A DNA stretch of 64,000 nucleotides from Micromonospora sp045209745. Its GTDB lineage: Bacteria > Actinomycetota > Actinomycetes > Mycobacteriales > Micromonosporaceae. Under the pieces are notes generated by a model. The model did not search any database, was not told the DNA's origin, and saw only the letters and a list, made by a program, of their open reading frames with translations. Positions 48,880-57,981 of the stretch are shown here, in pieces; the stretch's first letter is position 1; every line of letters starts with the position of its first letter. The DNA lies in assembly GCF_045209745.1 (NCBI RefSeq), contig NZ_CP109273.1, positions 6,696,001-6,760,000 of the forward strand. Direction: 5' to 3'. The position numbers and the translations under genes are program-made.

Positions 48880-49790
48880 TGGCCGTCTCCGTCGACGAGG
48901 CCGTGTCCACAGGTCCTGCCCGGGATCACTCGCCCCCCGCGCGCCGCCTTGGCGGCCGGGGCCGCTCCGGGCTGGAGGTCACGCTGCTGATTGTGCTGGC
49001 CGTCGTGATGCTCTTTCCGGTGCTGTGGATGATCGAGACGTCCATCAAGGAGAACCGGGACGTCTACACCATCCCGGCCAAGTTCTTCGGCTTCAAGGTC
49101 ACCATGGACCATTACAAGGACGTGTTCGTCGCCCCCGGCGGCGGTCGCTCGGCCCTGTCCGTCTCGTTCCTCAACTCCGTCGTGGTCGCCGGGGTCTCCA
49201 CGGTGCTGGCCACCGTGCTGGGGGTCCCGGCGGCCTGGGCCTACTCACGCTTCGCCCTGAAGGCCAAGAAGGACCAACTGTTCTTCATCCTGTCCACCCG
49301 CTTCATGCCGCCCGTGGTGGTCGTGATCCCGATCTTCCTCATGTACCGCCAAGTCGGACTCATCGACAACAAGCTCGGCCTGATCCTCATCTACGCCGCG
49401 TTCAACGTCCCGTTCACGATCTGGATGATGAAGGGGTTCGTCGACGAGGTGCCCGCGGAGTACGAGGATGCCGCCATGCTCGACGGCTACACCCGTTTGC
49501 AAGCGTTCTGGCGATTTACCCTTCCCCTGCTCGTGCCCGGCATCGCCGCGACGGCGGTCTTCGCACTCATCTTCTCGTGGAACGAGTTCGTGTTCGCCAT
49601 CTTCCTTACCTCCAGCGACAACGTGCGGACGGCCCCACCCGCCATCGCCGGCCTCATCGGTGGCACCACCACGGACTGGGGTCTCGTGGCCGCCGCCTCC
49701 GTGGTGTTCGCCCTACCGGTGCTCATCTTCGCCTATCTGGTGCGCAAGCACCTCATCGCCGGTGTGACGCTCGGGGCGGTGCGGCGCTGA
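48879..49790 (+). CDS. ABC importer permease, MalG type
   Basis: The 303-residue product starts at ATG 48879, overlapping the preceding stop (TGATG). It has six membrane segments and the EAA loop VPAEYEDAAMLDGYTRLQAF. A longer frame running leftwards into the previous permease gene is spurious. Confidence 0.92.
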   Translation: MAVSVDEAVSTGPARDHSPPARRLGGRGRSGLEVTLLIVLAVVMLFPVLWMIETSIKENRDVYTIPAKFFGFKVTMDHYKDVFVAPGGGRSALSVSFLNSVVVAGVSTVLATVLGVPAAWAYSRFALKAKKDQLFFILSTRFMPPVVVVIPIFLMYRQVGLIDNKLGLILIYAAFNVPFTIWMMKGFVDEVPAEYEDAAMLDGYTRLQAFWRFTLPLLVPGIAATAVFALIFSWNEFVFAIFLTSSDNVRTAPPAIAGLIGGTTTDWGLVAAASVVFALPVLIFAYLVRKHLIAGVTLGAVRR

Positions 49791-50857
49791 TGGCGGGCAT
49801 CGAGGTGACCGCCCTGCACAAGCGCTACCCGGACGGGACGGTCGCAGTTGATCACGTGGACCTGTCCATCGGCGACGGCGAGCTGTTCGTGATGCTCGGC
49901 CCTTCGGGTTGCGGCAAGACGACCACGCTGCGGGCCATAGCCGGCCTGGAGAGGCAGACGACGGGCGACATCCGCATCGGCAACACACTGGTCAACGACC
50001 TGCCGCCCGCCGAGCGCGACATCGCCATGGTGTTCCAGTTCTACGCTCTCTACCCACACCTGAGAACCCGCGACAACCTGGCGTTCCCACTGCGGGCCGA
50101 GGGACTGCCCAAACCGGAGGTGCACGAGCGGGTCAACGAGGCAGCCCGGCTGATGCGGCTTGGTCCGCTCCTGGACCGGCGACCCCGCCAGCTGTCCGGC
50201 GGGGAGCAGCAGCGCGTCGCGCTTGCTCGCGCCCTGGTGCGACGACCGCGCGCATTCCTCATGGACGAACCTCTCACCAATCTGGACGCAGAGCTGAGGG
50301 CGGACATGCGCACGGAGATCAAGCACCTGCAGGGGGAACTGGGTACGACGATGGTCTACGTCACCCACGACCAGGTCGAGGCGATGTCGCTCGGTCACCG
50401 AATCGCCATCCTCAACAAGGGTCGCGTCGAGCAGATCGGCACGCCGCTGGAAGTCTACGACCGTCCGGCGAGTCTTTTCTGCGCCGCGTTCATCGGCTCC
50501 CCGCCGATGAACCTGGTTGAGGTGGAGGTGGCCGACGGGAAGCTGCGCAGTCCGGGCGGACTGGTCCTCACGCCACCGCCAGGCCTGCCGCGCGACCGTC
50601 GCCTGGTCGCAGGCGTCCGGCCGGAGGCGCTGGAAGTCACCGAACCAGGGGCGGAACGTTCGGTCCCGGCCCGCGTGGTCTCGGTGGAGTGGCTGGGTGA
50701 CGAAATCATCTACGTGGTTGACCACAGCGGCCAGCGCGACGTACGGGTTCGGATGCCGCCGACTGTCCGGTTCGCCGCTGACGCAAAGGTCGGGCTGCGG
50801 CACACCGGCGGGACCCCGGCGGTCTACGACGTGCGCACGGAAGAACTGGTGGCCTGA
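49790..50857 (+). CDS. ABC importer ATPase 1 (MalK/UgpC type)
   Basis: The 355-residue product has Walker A GPSGCGKTTTL, Q-loop MVFQFYALYP, signature LSGGEQQRVALARAL, Walker B FLMDEPLTNLD and H-loop His193 in VYVTHDQVEAMS, so it is complete. A C-terminal TOBE-like domain follows. It overlaps both neighbours by TGATG. Confidence 0.94.
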   Translation: MAGIEVTALHKRYPDGTVAVDHVDLSIGDGELFVMLGPSGCGKTTTLRAIAGLERQTTGDIRIGNTLVNDLPPAERDIAMVFQFYALYPHLRTRDNLAFPLRAEGLPKPEVHERVNEAARLMRLGPLLDRRPRQLSGGEQQRVALARALVRRPRAFLMDEPLTNLDAELRADMRTEIKHLQGELGTTMVYVTHDQVEAMSLGHRIAILNKGRVEQIGTPLEVYDRPASLFCAAFIGSPPMNLVEVEVADGKLRSPGGLVLTPPPGLPRDRRLVAGVRPEALEVTEPGAERSVPARVVSVEWLGDEIIYVVDHSGQRDVRVRMPPTVRFAADAKVGLRHTGGTPAVYDVRTEELVA

Positions 50858-51933
50858 TGGGAACCGTGGCAGTGCAGGGGCTGTGCAAGTCCTTCGGCAA
50901 AGTCCAGGCCCTGGACGGGGTGACGCTGGACGTGCCGGACGGCTCGTTCTTCGTCGTGCTCGGGCCCTCCGGGGCAGGCAAGACCACGACCCTGCGAGCG
51001 ATCGCCGGCCTGGAGAAACTCGACGCCGGGTCGGTGCAGCTGGACGGGCGGGACGCGACCGGTGACACCCCGGCCGCACGCGACCTGGCCATGGTCTTCC
51101 AGAGCTACGCCCTCTACCCGCGCCACACGGTGTACGAGAACATCGCGTCGCCGCTGCGGGCCCGCCGCTGTTCTTCGAGCGAGATCACCGCTGCCGTCGA
51201 GCAGATGTCGAGCCTGCTGCACATCGAACGTCTGCTGCAGCGTCGTCCCGCGCAGTTGTCGGGCGGTGAGATGCAGCGTGTCGCCCTGGCCCGGGCGCTG
51301 GTCCGTCGCCCACGCGCGTTTCTCATGGACGAGCCGCTGACGAACCTCGACCTCAAGCTCCGCGTCGAGATGCGCACCGAGCTCACCCGCATCCACCGGA
51401 GCCTCGGAGCAACCTTCGTCTACGTGACCAACGACCAGGTCGAGGCCCTGTCCATGGCCGACCAGGTCGCGGTCCTCAAGGAGGGGAAGGTGCAACAGGT
51501 CGGAACGCCGACCGAGGTGTACGAGCGTCCAGCCAACAAGTGGGTCGCCGGATTCGTCGGGAGCCCGCCGATCAGCCTGCTCGCCTGCCGCGCCGAGGGA
51601 GATCGTCTGGTCGGTGCGGACGGCTGGACGCTGCCGCGGCCCCGCTGGACCACGGCTGAGGACGGTCGTGCGCTGCTGCTGGGCCTGCGCGCGGAGGACC
51701 TGTCCGTCGAGCAGCGTGGGGACGCGTCGTTGTCCGGGGAGCTCTACGGGCTTGAGCCGCTCGGTGACCGGACGGTGGTCGACGTCCGTGTGGGGACGGA
51801 GATCCTCAAGGTCAAGGCACGACCCACCGTCACCGGTACGCCGGGCGAACGGTTGCGTGTCACGGTCGACCTGGACCGTGCGCACCTGTTCGATGCGGGC
51901 ACCGGGCTGTCGCTGTCCGAGGCCGGGCGGTAA
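50857..51933 (+). CDS. ABC importer ATPase 2 with Asn in place of the H-loop His
   Basis: The 358-residue product has Walker A GPSGAGKTTTL, Q-loop MVFQSYALYPRH, signature LSGGEMQRVALARAL and Walker B FLMDEPLTNLD. The switch region reads YVTNDQVEALS, with Asn192 where His is nearly universal. Two ATPase genes in one importer operon suggest a heterodimer, as in the rhizobial glycerol transporter GlpS/GlpT. 51934-52203 shows no supported gene. Confidence 0.93.
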   Translation: MGTVAVQGLCKSFGKVQALDGVTLDVPDGSFFVVLGPSGAGKTTTLRAIAGLEKLDAGSVQLDGRDATGDTPAARDLAMVFQSYALYPRHTVYENIASPLRARRCSSSEITAAVEQMSSLLHIERLLQRRPAQLSGGEMQRVALARALVRRPRAFLMDEPLTNLDLKLRVEMRTELTRIHRSLGATFVYVTNDQVEALSMADQVAVLKEGKVQQVGTPTEVYERPANKWVAGFVGSPPISLLACRAEGDRLVGADGWTLPRPRWTTAEDGRALLLGLRAEDLSVEQRGDASLSGELYGLEPLGDRTVVDVRVGTEILKVKARPTVTGTPGERLRVTVDLDRAHLFDAGTGLSLSEAGR

Positions 51934-52203
51934 CCGCGCCGGGCGGCGACGGCACCATGCGCCCGCACGTGACGATCCAGCCTCGGCGGACCGTCACCGG
52001 GCCTGACGACGCTGTGACGGCCGTGGCCCGAGAAAGCGATCAGTGGCGCGGGGCGTCGGCCTGCAGACCGGGCCAGGGCCACCTTCGACCCGCTCGGCAA
52101 CCTCGCCCCCGACGAGGGCGGGTGACCCGCCCGTCTCCGCGCACTGCGCGATCGCTGAGGCACACGCCCGGACATCACGAAGAAGATCACAGGAGGCGAC
52201 GCG

Positions 52204-53664
52204 ATGAGTGACCCGATGAACGTCCTGGCCCCCGAGCACCGGCGGCTCCGGATCGGCGACGCCTGGCGCGACGCCGCAAGCGGAGCCACCTTTGCCGTCG
52301 AGGACCCGGCCACCGGCAAGACCATCGCCGAGGTGGCGGACGCCGACGTCGTTGACGGGCTCGCCGCTCTGGACGCGGCGAGCAAGGCGATGGCGCAGTG
52401 GGCGGCGACCCCGCCGCGGAAACGGTCAGAGTTGTTGACCGCGACGTACCGGGCACTGACCGAGCGATCCGAGGAGGTCGCTCGGCTGATAACGCTCGAG
52501 ATGGGCAAGCCGCTCGCCGAGGCTCGGGCAGAGGTGGCCTACGGCGCCGAGTTCTTCCGTTGGTTCGCCGAGGAGGCGGTGCGCGTCGAGGGGCGCTACA
52601 GCACCGCTCCCACAGGTGGATATCGCATCCTGACCGTGCCGAAGCCGGTCGGTCCGTGCGTCTTCGTGACGCCCTGGAACTTTCCGTTGGCCATGGGTGC
52701 CCGCAAGATCGCTCCTGCGCTGGCTGCGGGCTGCACGACGATCACCAAGCCAGCAGGCCAGACGCCACTCACCATGCTGTTCCTGGCCCGCATCATGGAG
52801 GAGGTCGGCGTTCCCCCGGGCGTCGTCAACGTGGTGACCACCAAGCGTTCCGGCAAGGTGGTCTCCGCACTGCTGGCCGACAGTCGGACCCGCAAGCTCT
52901 CGTTCACCGGGTCGACCGAGGTCGGGCGCGTGCTGCTGCGACAGGCTGCGGACAACGTGCTGCGTACCTCAATGGAACTGGGCGGCAACGCGGCCTTGAT
53001 CGTGTGTGCCGACGCCGACCTGGACGTCGCGGTCGACGGTGCCATGGTGGCCAAGATGCGCAACATCGGGGAGTCCTGCATCGCGGCCAACCGGATCTAC
53101 GTCGAGGAGCCGGTGCGCGAGGAGTTCACGGCGCGCTTCGCCGAGCGGATGGGCGCGCTGTCGGTGGGCCATGGTCTCGACGACGGCGTGGATGTTGGGG
53201 CGTTGATCGACGAGGCCTCGGTCACCAAGATCGACGAGCTCGTCGCCGACGCGGTCGATCGCGGCGCCCGGGTCCTGGTGGGCGGCGAGCGCACGGATGG
53301 GCCGGGCCACTTCTACCCGCCTACGGTCCTCGTCGACGTGCCCGACGATGCGCTGATGCTGCAGACGGAGATCTTCGGCCCGGTGGCGCCGATCATCTCG
53401 TTCACGTCCGACGACGAGGTGCTGGCGAAGGCCAACGACACCGAGCACGGCCTGGTCGGATACATCTTCACCCGTGACCTCCAGCGGGCGCTCCGGTTCA
53501 CCGAGCGGCTCGACACGGGGATGATCGGCATCAACCGTGGCCTGATATCGGACCCGTCAGCTCCGTTCGGAGGCGTGAAGCAGTCCGGGATCGGCAAGGA
53601 GGGGTCGCACGAGGGCATCCTTGAGTACCTCGACCTCACCTACGCGGCGATCGACCTACCGTGA
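52204..53664 (+). CDS. Aldehyde dehydrogenase, succinate-semialdehyde dehydrogenase type
   Basis: The 486-residue product has Glu258 (MELGGNAALIV), catalytic Cys292 (NIGESCIAANRIYV), the NAD motif FTGSTEVGR and the ending PFGGVKQSGIGKEGSHEGI. The GESC context is typical of succinate- or glutarate-semialdehyde dehydrogenases. AGGAGG lies 7 nt before the ATG. Together with the iron ADH it would oxidise an alcohol to an acid. Confidence 0.93.
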   Translation: MSDPMNVLAPEHRRLRIGDAWRDAASGATFAVEDPATGKTIAEVADADVVDGLAALDAASKAMAQWAATPPRKRSELLTATYRALTERSEEVARLITLEMGKPLAEARAEVAYGAEFFRWFAEEAVRVEGRYSTAPTGGYRILTVPKPVGPCVFVTPWNFPLAMGARKIAPALAAGCTTITKPAGQTPLTMLFLARIMEEVGVPPGVVNVVTTKRSGKVVSALLADSRTRKLSFTGSTEVGRVLLRQAADNVLRTSMELGGNAALIVCADADLDVAVDGAMVAKMRNIGESCIAANRIYVEEPVREEFTARFAERMGALSVGHGLDDGVDVGALIDEASVTKIDELVADAVDRGARVLVGGERTDGPGHFYPPTVLVDVPDDALMLQTEIFGPVAPIISFTSDDEVLAKANDTEHGLVGYIFTRDLQRALRFTERLDTGMIGINRGLISDPSAPFGGVKQSGIGKEGSHEGILEYLDLTYAAIDLP

Positions 53665-53913
53665 TCGGCCTGCTGCTCCGGGCGCCCGCCGAGGATCACC
53701 GCACCCTGTGCACACACGACCTGACCGGCCTCCACCCGGGGGACGGGACCCGGGCCATGGCCGGCACGAATCCGCTGGCACCGGGGACGCCGGCGACTCC
53801 GCCGGTGTGCGCACCACAGCCGCGGCGGTGGTTGGGGCGACCAGCCCCTTCGGTGGTCCCAACGGCTACGTCCGCCCAGCACATCGCCGCCGACGTTCCG
53901 GAGAGGCACTGAC

Positions 53914-55122
53914 ATGCTTGAGACCGTCCGCGGACCACGCCAGCTGATAGTGGGCGAAGGGGTCGCGCAGAACATCCCACGAGTGGTGGCCGAGAGTGGC
54001 TCGCGAGTCCTCATCGTGACCGACCAGGTTCTTCTGGGGCAGCCCGGCGTGGCCGAGATCGTGGCCGCCGTGCGGGAGCAGGTCGAGGTCGTCGAGGTGT
54101 TTTCCGACGCGACTCCAGACGTGCCACTCGCCGATGTCGCCCTGGCCGTCTCGGCCGCCGCCAAGGTGGACGCCGACGTGATCCTCGCCATCGGGGGTGG
54201 CACGGTGATCGACCTCGCCAAAATCGTCGGCGTCATCCGGCGCCACGGTGGGACGCCGCGCGACTTCTATGGCGAGTCGAAGGTGCCGGGGCCGACGGTT
54301 CCTCTCGTCGCGGTCCCGACGACGTCAGGCACCGGCTCCGAGCTCACACCCGTCTCGGTGTTGACCGACCCGGACCGCGAGCTGAAGGTGGGGGTTTCCA
54401 GCGTCCACATCGTGCCCGACTTCGCCATCGTCGACCCCGAACTCACCTACACCTGCCCTGCGACCGTCACCGCCCACTCCGGCATCGACGCGTTCTGTCA
54501 CGCGGTGGAGAGCTACACCGCGCGACCCCGGGCCCACGGACCGCGCGACCTGGTGGAGCAGGTCTTCCTCGGCCGTAACCCGATCACCGACCACTACGCG
54601 CTCCTGGCCGCGGAGCGGATCGCCCGTAGCTTGCGTCGTGCTGTCCGGGACGGAGGCGACACGGACGCGCGCGCGGACATGTCCTATGGGTCCGTGCTCG
54701 CCGGGCTCGCCTTTTCCCACGCGGGCAACGCGGCCCCGCACGCTCTCCAGTACCCCATCGGCGCAGCCACGCACACGCCGCACGGCCTGGGCGTCGGGCT
54801 GCTCCTGCCCTACGCGCTGGACGCGGCCAGGGATGCCATCGGCGACCGGTTGGCCATCCTCGCCGGGGTGTGCGGGCTCGACGTGACCGACGCCTCGGAT
54901 GCCGAGGCCGCAGACACGTTCCTCACCTGGCTCGACGGGCTCCTTGCCGACATCGGCATCCCTCCCACCCTGGCGGACATCGGCGTGGCACGCGCCGACC
55001 TCCCGCGCTTCGCGGAGATGGCCAGTGGCGTCACCCGCTTGATCCAGAACCATCCAGGCCCGACCGACACCGCCAGCCTGACCGCGATCCTCGAAGCGGC
55101 CTGGACCGGGGACCGGACCTGA
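53914..55122 (+). CDS. Iron-containing alcohol dehydrogenase
   Basis: The 402-residue product has the family motifs GGGTVIDLAKIVG, PTTSGTGSEL, HSGIDAFCHAVESYTA and GLAFSHAGNAAPHALQYPIG followed by HTPHG, which supply the metal-binding Asp and His residues. GGAGAGG precedes the ATG. 53665-53913 upstream shows no gene. Substrate is probably a primary alcohol or diol from the importer's ligand. Confidence 0.92.
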   Translation: MLETVRGPRQLIVGEGVAQNIPRVVAESGSRVLIVTDQVLLGQPGVAEIVAAVREQVEVVEVFSDATPDVPLADVALAVSAAAKVDADVILAIGGGTVIDLAKIVGVIRRHGGTPRDFYGESKVPGPTVPLVAVPTTSGTGSELTPVSVLTDPDRELKVGVSSVHIVPDFAIVDPELTYTCPATVTAHSGIDAFCHAVESYTARPRAHGPRDLVEQVFLGRNPITDHYALLAAERIARSLRRAVRDGGDTDARADMSYGSVLAGLAFSHAGNAAPHALQYPIGAATHTPHGLGVGLLLPYALDAARDAIGDRLAILAGVCGLDVTDASDAEAADTFLTWLDGLLADIGIPPTLADIGVARADLPRFAEMASGVTRLIQNHPGPTDTASLTAILEAAWTGDRT

Positions 55123-55394
55123 CATGTCCTGACTCCGAGCAGAGATAGTGACCGGCCTTGACGACGAGATTGAGAATGCGTGCTAGAGGCTGCTCGGTGG
55201 GGCTACGACCAGTTCGGTGTCCGAGTCGTGGTGCGTCTGCTCCCAACCCGCTCCCCCAGTTTCGGCACACGCTGCTGATGGCGGCGATGCTGAACGAGGC
55301 CCGTCGCTTGGAGCTAAAGCCCGTGACCGCGCGATCGACATGATCCACAAGGAGCCTTCCGACGTTGACTCGAAGCCAGGAAAGCGCAACGCTG

Positions 55395-55408
55395 TGGAAG
55401 CGCTCCCA
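55395..55408 (+). promoter_or_regulatory. CebR-like operator
   Basis: TGGAAGCGCTCCCA matches the palindromic CebR box TGGGAGCGCTCCCA of Streptomyces at 13 of 14 positions. It is 30 bp before the start of a glucanase gene. Confidence 0.65.
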
Positions 55409-55438
55409 TCGTCGAGCTTCTATTCGAAAGGAATGCTC

Positions 55439-57709
55439 GTGCGAACCACAAGAGTTCTACTCCCGGTCGTGCTCGCCACGGCCCTCGGCGGCCTGGCCCT
55501 GCCGGAGCCCGCCCTGGCCGCGACCGGCCCGGCGCTGGCCGTGGACACCACCGCCGCCCGACACCAGATCAGTCCGTACGTCTACGGCATGAACTTCGCC
55601 GACCAGGCCCTCGCCCGCGACCTGCGGCTGCCGGTGCACCGCTACGGCGGCAACGCCACCACCCGCTACAACTTCCGTGCCGACACCACCAACCGCGCAT
55701 CGGACTGGTACTTCGAGAACATCCCCAACGACAACCCGAGCCCGGCCGACCTCCCGAAGGGCTCGGAGACCGACCGGTTCGTGCAGCAGAACAAGGCCAC
55801 CGGCGCCGCCACCGTCATGACAGTGCCGCTGCTCGGCTGGATCGCCAAGGACCGGTCGCGGGCGTGTGGCTTCAGCGTCGCCAAGTACGGCCCGCAGGAG
55901 TCCACCGACCCCTGGGCACCGGACTGCGGCAACGGCAAGAAGCCGGACGGGTCACTCGTCACCGGCAACGATCCAAAGGACACCAGCGTCGCCGTCGGTC
56001 CGGAGTACGTCACCGACTTCGTCAACCACCTCAAGGGGCAGTTCGGCACCGCCGCCGACGGCGGAGTCCAGTTCTACAACCTGGACAACGAGCCGGACCT
56101 GTGGCAATCCACCCACCGCGACGTCCGCCCGACCGGGCTGGGCTACGACGAGCTACGCGACCGCACCTACGAGTATGCCGCCGCGATCAAGGCTGCCGAC
56201 CCCGGCGCGAAGACGCTCGGTCCCGTCGGCTGGGGCCTGAACTCAATCATCTATTCGGGCCTCGACCAGGACACCTGCTCGCGCACCGGCTGCTGGTCGA
56301 ACCCGCCGGACAAGGCCGCGCATGGCGGCCAGGACCTCGGCCCGTGGTACCTGGACCGGATGCGCGAGTACGAGCAGCAGCACGGCACCCGCATCCTCGA
56401 CTACTTCGACGTCCACCTCTACCCGCAGCAGTCCGGCGTGTTCGGCGACGCGGCCGGCGACGCCAACACCCAGGCGCTGCGACTGCGCTCGACCCGCCAG
56501 CTCTGGGACCCGACCTACGTGGACGAGAGCTGGATCAACAGTCCGGTCCGGTTCATCCCGCGCCTGCGCGATCTGGTCGACCAGCACTACCCGGGCACGA
56601 AGATCGCGATGACCGAGTACAACTGGGGCGGCCACGGGTCGCTCAACGGCGCGCTCGCCCAGGCTGACGTGCTCGGCATCTTCGGCCGCGAAGGGCTCGA
56701 CCTGGCCAACCTCTGGACCGCGCCCGGGGCCGACCAGCCGGTGGCCAACGCCTTCCGCGTCTACCGCAACTATGACGGCAAGGGCGGGGCGTTCGGCGAA
56801 ACGTCCGTCCAGGCGACCAGCGCCGACCAGGGCAGGCTGGCCGTGTACGCCGCCGAGCGGAGCGCCGACAAGGCGCTCACCCTGGTCGTGGTCAACAAGA
56901 CCGGTGACGACCTGACCAGCCCGATCGCCCTCACCGGCGCCTCCGCCAGCACCGCCCAGGTCTACCGTTACAGCGGGGCGAACCTCGCCGCCGTCGTCCG
57001 GGAAGCCGACCAGCCGGTGACCGCCGGCGGCCTCACGGCCACCTTCCCGGCCAACTCGATCACACACCTGGTGCTGCCGCGCGGCACCACGCCCGGCGAT
57101 ACCCAAGCGCCGACCGCCCCGGGCAAGCCGACCGCCGGCACGATCACCGGCGACAGCGTCGCGCTGGCCTGGACGCCGTCCACCGACGACACCGCCGTCA
57201 CCGGCTACGACGTGCACCGGGTCGGCACCACCGGCACCGTGAAGGTGGGCAGCGCCACCGGCACCACGTACACCGTGACCGGGCTGACGCCGGACACCCC
57301 GTACACCTTCGTGGTAACCGCCCGCGACGCGGCGGGCAACGTCTCGACGGCCTCGCCCGGCCTGACCGTGCGGACCGCGCCCGCCGCCCCGACCATTGGC
57401 TGCACGGTCGGCTACACGGCGAACAGTTGGCCGGGCGGCTTCACCGCGACCGTGACGATCAAGAACACCGGCACCACGGCGATCGACGGCTGGAAACTCG
57501 CCTTCGACTTCCCCACCGTTGGCCAGAAGGTCAGCCAGGGCTGGTCGGCCACCTGGACACAGAACGGAACGAGCGTCACCGCAGACAGCATGAGCTGGAA
57601 CGGCAAACTCGCCCCCGGCGCGTCCACCAGCACTGGCTTCAACGGCACGTGGAGCGGCACCAACCCGACCCCAACCGCCTTCACCCTCAACGGTCGACGC
57701 TGCGGGTGA
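55439..57709 (+). CDS. Secreted GH44 endoglucanase/xyloglucanase with FN3 and CBM2
   Basis: From GTG 55439 (6 nt after AAAGGA; an ATG at 55433 has no spacing) the product is about 756 residues. Signal peptide to about 30, GH44 catalytic domain with acid/base Glu218 in YNLDNEPDLW and nucleophile Glu393 in MTEYNWGGH. An FN3 domain covers about 555-650 (TAPGKPTAGTITGDSVALAW) and a CBM2 ends the protein (CTVGYTANSWPGGFTATVTI, WNGKLAPGAST). Role: extracellular cellulose or xyloglucan breakdown. Probably controlled through the CebR-like box. Confidence 0.94.
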   Translation: MRTTRVLLPVVLATALGGLALPEPALAATGPALAVDTTAARHQISPYVYGMNFADQALARDLRLPVHRYGGNATTRYNFRADTTNRASDWYFENIPNDNPSPADLPKGSETDRFVQQNKATGAATVMTVPLLGWIAKDRSRACGFSVAKYGPQESTDPWAPDCGNGKKPDGSLVTGNDPKDTSVAVGPEYVTDFVNHLKGQFGTAADGGVQFYNLDNEPDLWQSTHRDVRPTGLGYDELRDRTYEYAAAIKAADPGAKTLGPVGWGLNSIIYSGLDQDTCSRTGCWSNPPDKAAHGGQDLGPWYLDRMREYEQQHGTRILDYFDVHLYPQQSGVFGDAAGDANTQALRLRSTRQLWDPTYVDESWINSPVRFIPRLRDLVDQHYPGTKIAMTEYNWGGHGSLNGALAQADVLGIFGREGLDLANLWTAPGADQPVANAFRVYRNYDGKGGAFGETSVQATSADQGRLAVYAAERSADKALTLVVVNKTGDDLTSPIALTGASASTAQVYRYSGANLAAVVREADQPVTAGGLTATFPANSITHLVLPRGTTPGDTQAPTAPGKPTAGTITGDSVALAWTPSTDDTAVTGYDVHRVGTTGTVKVGSATGTTYTVTGLTPDTPYTFVVTARDAAGNVSTASPGLTVRTAPAAPTIGCTVGYTANSWPGGFTATVTIKNTGTTAIDGWKLAFDFPTVGQKVSQGWSATWTQNGTSVTADSMSWNGKLAPGASTSTGFNGTWSGTNPTPTAFTLNGRRCG

Positions 57710-57752
57710 CCTGAGAGACCCCTCCTCCGTTGCACACCAGCGGAGCAGGCCG

Positions 57753-57788
57753 GAGGGGTCCGGGGCGCCGCTGCGCCCCGGACCCCTC
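57753..57788 (+). terminator. Strong hairpin terminator
   Basis: A perfect 16-bp stem (GAGGGGTCCGGGGCGC and complement) with loop CGCT, after the glucanase gene. Confidence 0.9.
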
Positions 57789-57847
57789 GCTCTCGAGCGG
57801 CGGGGATGTCGCCAGCGAACAGCCCTCGCTCGCCAGCCGTCGCGGTC

Positions 57848-57961
57848 CGTGCGCCAGGCATCAGCCGGGATGGTGGGGAAGAATGCACCGGTCGGCATGA
57901 TCGGGCCGTGCGTCTCCTCGACGCGGGTGACGCTCACGCCACCGAGCTGGATATCGTGCAT
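57848..57961 (-). pseudogene. MBL-fold hydrolase N-terminal remnant
   Basis: On the minus strand MHDIQLGGVSVTRVEETHGP followed by IMPTGAFFPTIPADAW matches the start of MBL-fold metallohydrolases. The HxHxDH site and all the rest are absent. Confidence 0.65.
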
Positions 57962-57981
57962 GGGGTTCTCAAAAGGACGGG

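Noticed and set aside
48093..49790. 565-residue frame covering both permeases
   Set aside because: Its first half is an out-of-frame reading of the first permease; only the part from 48879 is real.
56243..57961. 572-residue minus-strand frame opposite the glucanase
   Set aside because: Only its first 40 codons (MBL remnant) look like a protein; the rest is antisense shadow of the CBM2/FN3/GH44 gene.
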